Of a stretch of 16,701 bases of DNA, positions 14,270 to 16,701 are shown piece after piece; within the stretch, counting starts at the first letter, position 1, and every line of letters starts with the position of its first letter. Under the pieces are notes generated by a model. The model was given only the letters and a program-made list of their open reading frames with translations, was not told the origin of the DNA and did no database searches. The stretch is from positions 1 through 16,701 of the forward strand of contig SOIA01000061.1 of the NCBI GenBank assembly GCA_004378665.1, in the 5' to 3' direction. The position numbers and the translations under genes were made by a program. This stretch comes from Candidatus Aminicenantota bacterium. GTDB taxonomy: Bacteria; Acidobacteriota; Aminicenantia; Aminicenantales; Aminicenantaceae.

Positions 14270-16288
14270 TTAACGGTTCTTCGGCCTCCCGATTCCCAAT
14301 TTCTTCATGCGGCTTTGCAACGTGGAAGGCTTCAATCCAAGAATGACCGCAGCTCCTTTGGACCCGTAAATCGCTCCTCGGGTGTGTTGAAGGACCTCAA
14401 GAATGTATTTGCTCTCGTACTCTTCAAGAGGAACAAGCTCTGGTGCTCTTTTTTGACCAGGACCTTGAACAAAATAGGCTTCTGGCATCTCCAGAAAGTC
14501 TCCCCTGGAGATGACCAAGCCATGCTCGATAACATTCTGCAATTCTCTGACGTTTCCGGGCCAGGAGTATTCCATGAACAGATTCATCGTGTCCTCGCTT
14601 ACCTTATCGACCGTCTTACCGATTCTTCTGCCGATAGTATCTATGAAATACGCCGCTAAGAGAGGAATGTCCTCTTTTTTATCCCGGAGAGGACTGATTT
14701 CTAAGGAAAATACATTCAGGCGGAAGTACAAATCCTGTCTGAATCTCTTCTCGTTGACAAGGAGCATCAGATCCCGATTCGTGGCGGCAATCAGCCTGAC
14801 ATCGACTTTTATGGTTTTTGAGCTTCCGACTCTCTCGAACTCGCCATCCTGCAGCACACGAAGGAGCATCGCTTGTGTTTCAAGCGGCAGGTCTCCGATC
14901 TCATCCAGAAAAATTGTCGCGTTGTCCGCATACTCGAACCTACCGATTCTCCTCTGGAGAGCTCCTGTAAAGGCTCCTTTTTCGTGTCCAAAAAGCTCTG
15001 AAGTGATCAATCCTTCCGAAAGTGCCGCACAGTTCACCTTGACCAGGATCCTATCCTTTCGGGAGCTGAGCTCATGGATATAGCGTGCGACCAGTTCCTT
15101 CCCTGTCCCTGTTTCACCTTTGATCAGGACGGTGGTGTCTGCGGGCGCAACCTGCTGGATGGCCTTCTTGATCTTCTGCAGGGCCGGACTGACTCCGATC
15201 ATCTCTTCAAAAGGGTATTCGGATTTGATCTCATCTCTCAGGGCCAGGGTTTCTTGGTAGTACCTATTCTTCAAAGATTCTGTCCGTGCTTTATTCAGCC
15301 TCTCCTCTTCCAGCCGGATTCTGTCCGTCACATCATTGAAAGTTCCTCTGTATCCCGTGATATTTCCCTTAGAATCCTTCACGGATTTGAGTGAGAACTC
15401 CAAATGCTGTTCCTCCCGACCGATCCGGAAAACCAGGGTAAAATTATTCCCGCCTCCCGTCTCATCCACCAACTCAATGTACCTCTCCCACTCCTCCGTC
15501 TCGACATTGAGCTCACTGATCTTGATGTTATGACCCAGCAACTTCTCAGGCGAAGAATGGCCCAAAAGCTGGGCGCCTTTGCTGTTAACCTGAAGGATGG
15601 ATCCTTTTGTGTCCAATTCCAGAATTCCGATGGACGCAGAATTGAACAGGTCCATCAGCCTCCTCTGGGATTCATTCAGCTGTGTGTAAAGGAAGGAATT
15701 CTGGATAGCAATCCCGACCTGCACAGAGACGTCCTCCAAGAATTCGACCTTCTCGACAGGAAAAAGATCCTTTTTTTCATCAGAAAGATAAAGCTCCGCG
15801 ATGATTTTCCCCTCTGACTTGACCGGAACAATCGCCACGGATTCATATCCTCTACTCAAGCAGGCATCCCTCAAAGAACCACTCTCTATTTTTGGATAAT
15901 TGACTTTGACTTCAGCTAAGAGTTCGGCCAGGGAGTTCGTGAAGAAAGAGCCGTACTCGGTGACAAAAGGCCATGATTGATCCAGCGCCCCTCTGGCCAC
16001 GTGACCACAGAGACAATCTCTCACTGTCACCCAGTGCTCGGAGTCTAAAAACTTCCTATCCAGCCCCAGATGCGCAGAGAAGGGAATATTGCCTTTGGAA
16101 TCGAGCATCCGGATGGCAAGATGACGACATCCTGTAATGGTCTTGAGAATGGCCAGGACTTCATCCAGGATTTTTCTGAGGTCGCCCAATTGGCTGATCT
16201 TTTCTGTGATCAGAGAATAGATCTCAAATTTTCTCGAGCTGTCGAACTGCGGATCATTTTGAGTTTTCGGCGGTTTTTTTTGAGCCAT
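14270..16288 (-). CDS. Sigma-54-dependent activator: GAF-PAS-AAA+-HTH
   Basis: The 672-residue protein has a GAF domain (about 30-200), a PAS domain (about 208-325), a coiled linker, an AAA+ domain (about 360-595) and a Fis-type helix-turn-helix at the end (about 625-668). The AAA+ part shows Walker A GETGTGKE (391-398), the sigma-54 contact loop GAFTGA (438-443), Walker B IFLDEIGD (459-466) and the WPGNVREL motif. It therefore remodels sigma-54 polymerase at target promoters. The GAF domain carries C54, C92, C94 (DCLCGHV) and C143, a cysteine set that could sense redox state or bind metal. There is no receiver domain, so it probably senses a ligand directly. A fitting promoter lies downstream, before korA. 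Start ATG at 16286-16288 has a weak ribosome site. Confidence 0.92.
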   Translation of the reverse strand: MAQKKPPKTQNDPQFDSSRKFEIYSLITEKISQLGDLRKILDEVLAILKTITGCRHLAIRMLDSKGNIPFSAHLGLDRKFLDSEHWVTVRDCLCGHVARGALDQSWPFVTEYGSFFTNSLAELLAEVKVNYPKIESGSLRDACLSRGYESVAIVPVKSEGKIIAELYLSDEKKDLFPVEKVEFLEDVSVQVGIAIQNSFLYTQLNESQRRLMDLFNSASIGILELDTKGSILQVNSKGAQLLGHSSPEKLLGHNIKISELNVETEEWERYIELVDETGGGNNFTLVFRIGREEQHLEFSLKSVKDSKGNITGYRGTFNDVTDRIRLEEERLNKARTESLKNRYYQETLALRDEIKSEYPFEEMIGVSPALQKIKKAIQQVAPADTTVLIKGETGTGKELVARYIHELSSRKDRILVKVNCAALSEGLITSELFGHEKGAFTGALQRRIGRFEYADNATIFLDEIGDLPLETQAMLLRVLQDGEFERVGSSKTIKVDVRLIAATNRDLMLLVNEKRFRQDLYFRLNVFSLEISPLRDKKEDIPLLAAYFIDTIGRRIGKTVDKVSEDTMNLFMEYSWPGNVRELQNVIEHGLVISRGDFLEMPEAYFVQGPGQKRAPELVPLEEYESKYILEVLQHTRGAIYGSKGAAVILGLKPSTLQSRMKKLGIGRPKNR

Positions 16289-16367
16289 AATGATTAGCTT
16301 TAGTGTAAAATGCGGAGACTTTCCTGGTTATTTAGCTTTGTATCATAAAAGAGGCCAAATCTCAATT

Positions 16368-16404
16368 CCCTGAATTATTCATAAAATCTGTCGACCCCTT
16401 ATTC
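16368..16404 (+). repeat. 37-bp direct repeat, copy 1
   Basis: The sequence CCCTGAATTATTCATAAA and the 19 bases that follow are repeated at 16616-16652 in the same orientation with 35 of 37 bases identical. This copy lies outside the possible miniature element and may be the end of a second, lost copy. Confidence 0.8.
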
Positions 16405-16417
16405 CTTCTTCTCAAAA

Positions 16418-16466
16418 GGGGACAGTCCCTCTCTTATTTAAATAAAGACTAAAAGGGACAGTCCCC
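16418..16466. repeat. Inverted pair of GGGGACAGTCCC palindromes
   Basis: GGGGACAGTCCCT (16418-16430) and GGGACAGTCCCC (16455-16466) are arms of an imperfect inverted repeat centred on the perfect palindrome TTATTTAAATAA (16434-16445). Each arm is also a palindrome (GGGAC-A-GTCCC). The whole could form a long hairpin or cruciform, as in REP-type elements, and could also hinder transcription across it. Confidence 0.65.
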
Positions 16467-16478
16467 ATTTTTTCTATT

Positions 16479-16644
16479 TGTCGGCATCTTTTCCCCTTTG
16501 GGCGAGACGATCTTACCGAATCTACTTTGTTACAGCACAATCGCGGTGGACGACCACAGCTTCATGCGCTGTGCCTCGTATCTCCGGCAACCTCGACTCG
16601 TGAATAATCCACGTGCCCTGAATTATTCATAAAATCTGCCGACA
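16479..16644. mobile_element. Possible 166-bp MITE-like element
   Basis: TGTCGGCATCTTTT at the left end and the reverse complement of the right end, TGTCGGCAGATTTT, match at 12 of 14 bases, like terminal inverted repeats. The inside is rich in dyads: GTGG/CCAC, CACAGC/GCTGTG at 16555-16573, and TGAATAAT/ATTATTCA at 16601-16629. It has no transposase frame. No clear target duplication is visible, so the mobile nature is inferred. Confidence 0.4.
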
Positions 16645-16652
16645 CCTTATTC
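16616..16652 (+). repeat. 37-bp direct repeat, copy 2
   Basis: Second copy of the repeat at 16368-16404. It spans the right inverted end of the possible miniature element, so the repeat probably represents an element end that recurs elsewhere. Confidence 0.8.
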
Positions 16653-16701
16653 AAAACATCTGTGGACGCCGTTCAAGAAACCCAGGAAGGGATAGAGGGT
16701 G

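Larger units (their letters stand above)
16289..16701. other. Gene-free right end with nested repeats
   Basis: I see no supported gene in these 413 bases. They hold a 37-bp direct repeat, an inverted pair of GGGGACAGTCCC palindromes, and a possible miniature transposable element, each listed separately. Upstream of the activator gene there is a TATGAT that could be its -10 box, but no good -35. Short frames reach the right edge on the minus strand, but none is recognisable. Confidence 0.6.

Noticed and set aside
16500..16620. Transposase fragment in the right-end repeat region
   Set aside because: Frames on both strands are open for about 20-45 codons, but none shows a known transposase motif, so no gene is called.

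Overview
The window looks like a piece of chromosome from a strictly anaerobic or oxygen-wary bacterium of intermediate base composition. The evidence is a B12-dependent (class II) ribonucleotide reductase, a ferredoxin-linked 2-oxoacid oxidoreductase, rubrerythrin with two ferritin-like proteins, and several iron-sulfur enzymes and assembly factors (NadA, AmrS, endonuclease III, IscU, Nfu). I see no rRNA, tRNA, CRISPR array or phage gene. The gene set would suit lineages such as Aminicenantota or former Deltaproteobacteria, but that placement is only a guess. All genes but one run on the minus strand, so the order below follows transcription, from high to low coordinates.

16701-16289 is a gene-poor end: a 37-bp repeat present twice, a palindromic GGGGACAGTCCC inverted pair, and a possible 166-bp miniature element with 14-bp inverted ends. 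16288-14270 encodes a GAF-PAS-AAA+-HTH activator of sigma-54 polymerase. Just downstream are two inverted repeats and a consensus -24/-12 promoter (14121-14137) that opens onto korA-korB. Activator, possible enhancer sites, promoter and target therefore lie in one line.

11399-7348 continues with nfu, an iscS-like gene, iscU fused to a double zinc ribbon, tusA, a STAS-domain gene, nadA and rubrerythrin, mostly overlapping or separated by under 75 bp. This looks like an iron-sulfur and sulfur-carrier unit that supplies NadA and the ferredoxin-linked enzymes. The iscS-like protein lacks the lysine that binds pyridoxal phosphate, a neighbouring cofactor-contact glutamine and two conserved arginines, yet keeps the sulfur-carrying cysteine. 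That makes it the most interesting gene here. A ferritin-like gene (7307-6798) follows and ends at a hairpin terminator (6725-6741).

6555-721 is a second operon: nrdJ, nth, amrS, a 35-codon ORF with a strong ribosome site, archease and rtcB. It joins deoxynucleotide synthesis, base-excision repair, a radical SAM enzyme of the AmmeMemoRadiSam group and RNA ligation with its activator. It converges, with one base between stop codons, on a second ferritin-like gene (231-719, plus strand). At the left edge the first 13 codons of a minus-strand gene, possibly a ThyX-type thymidylate synthase, lie about four bases downstream of the expected start site of a good sigma-70-type promoter, which suggests a leaderless message.
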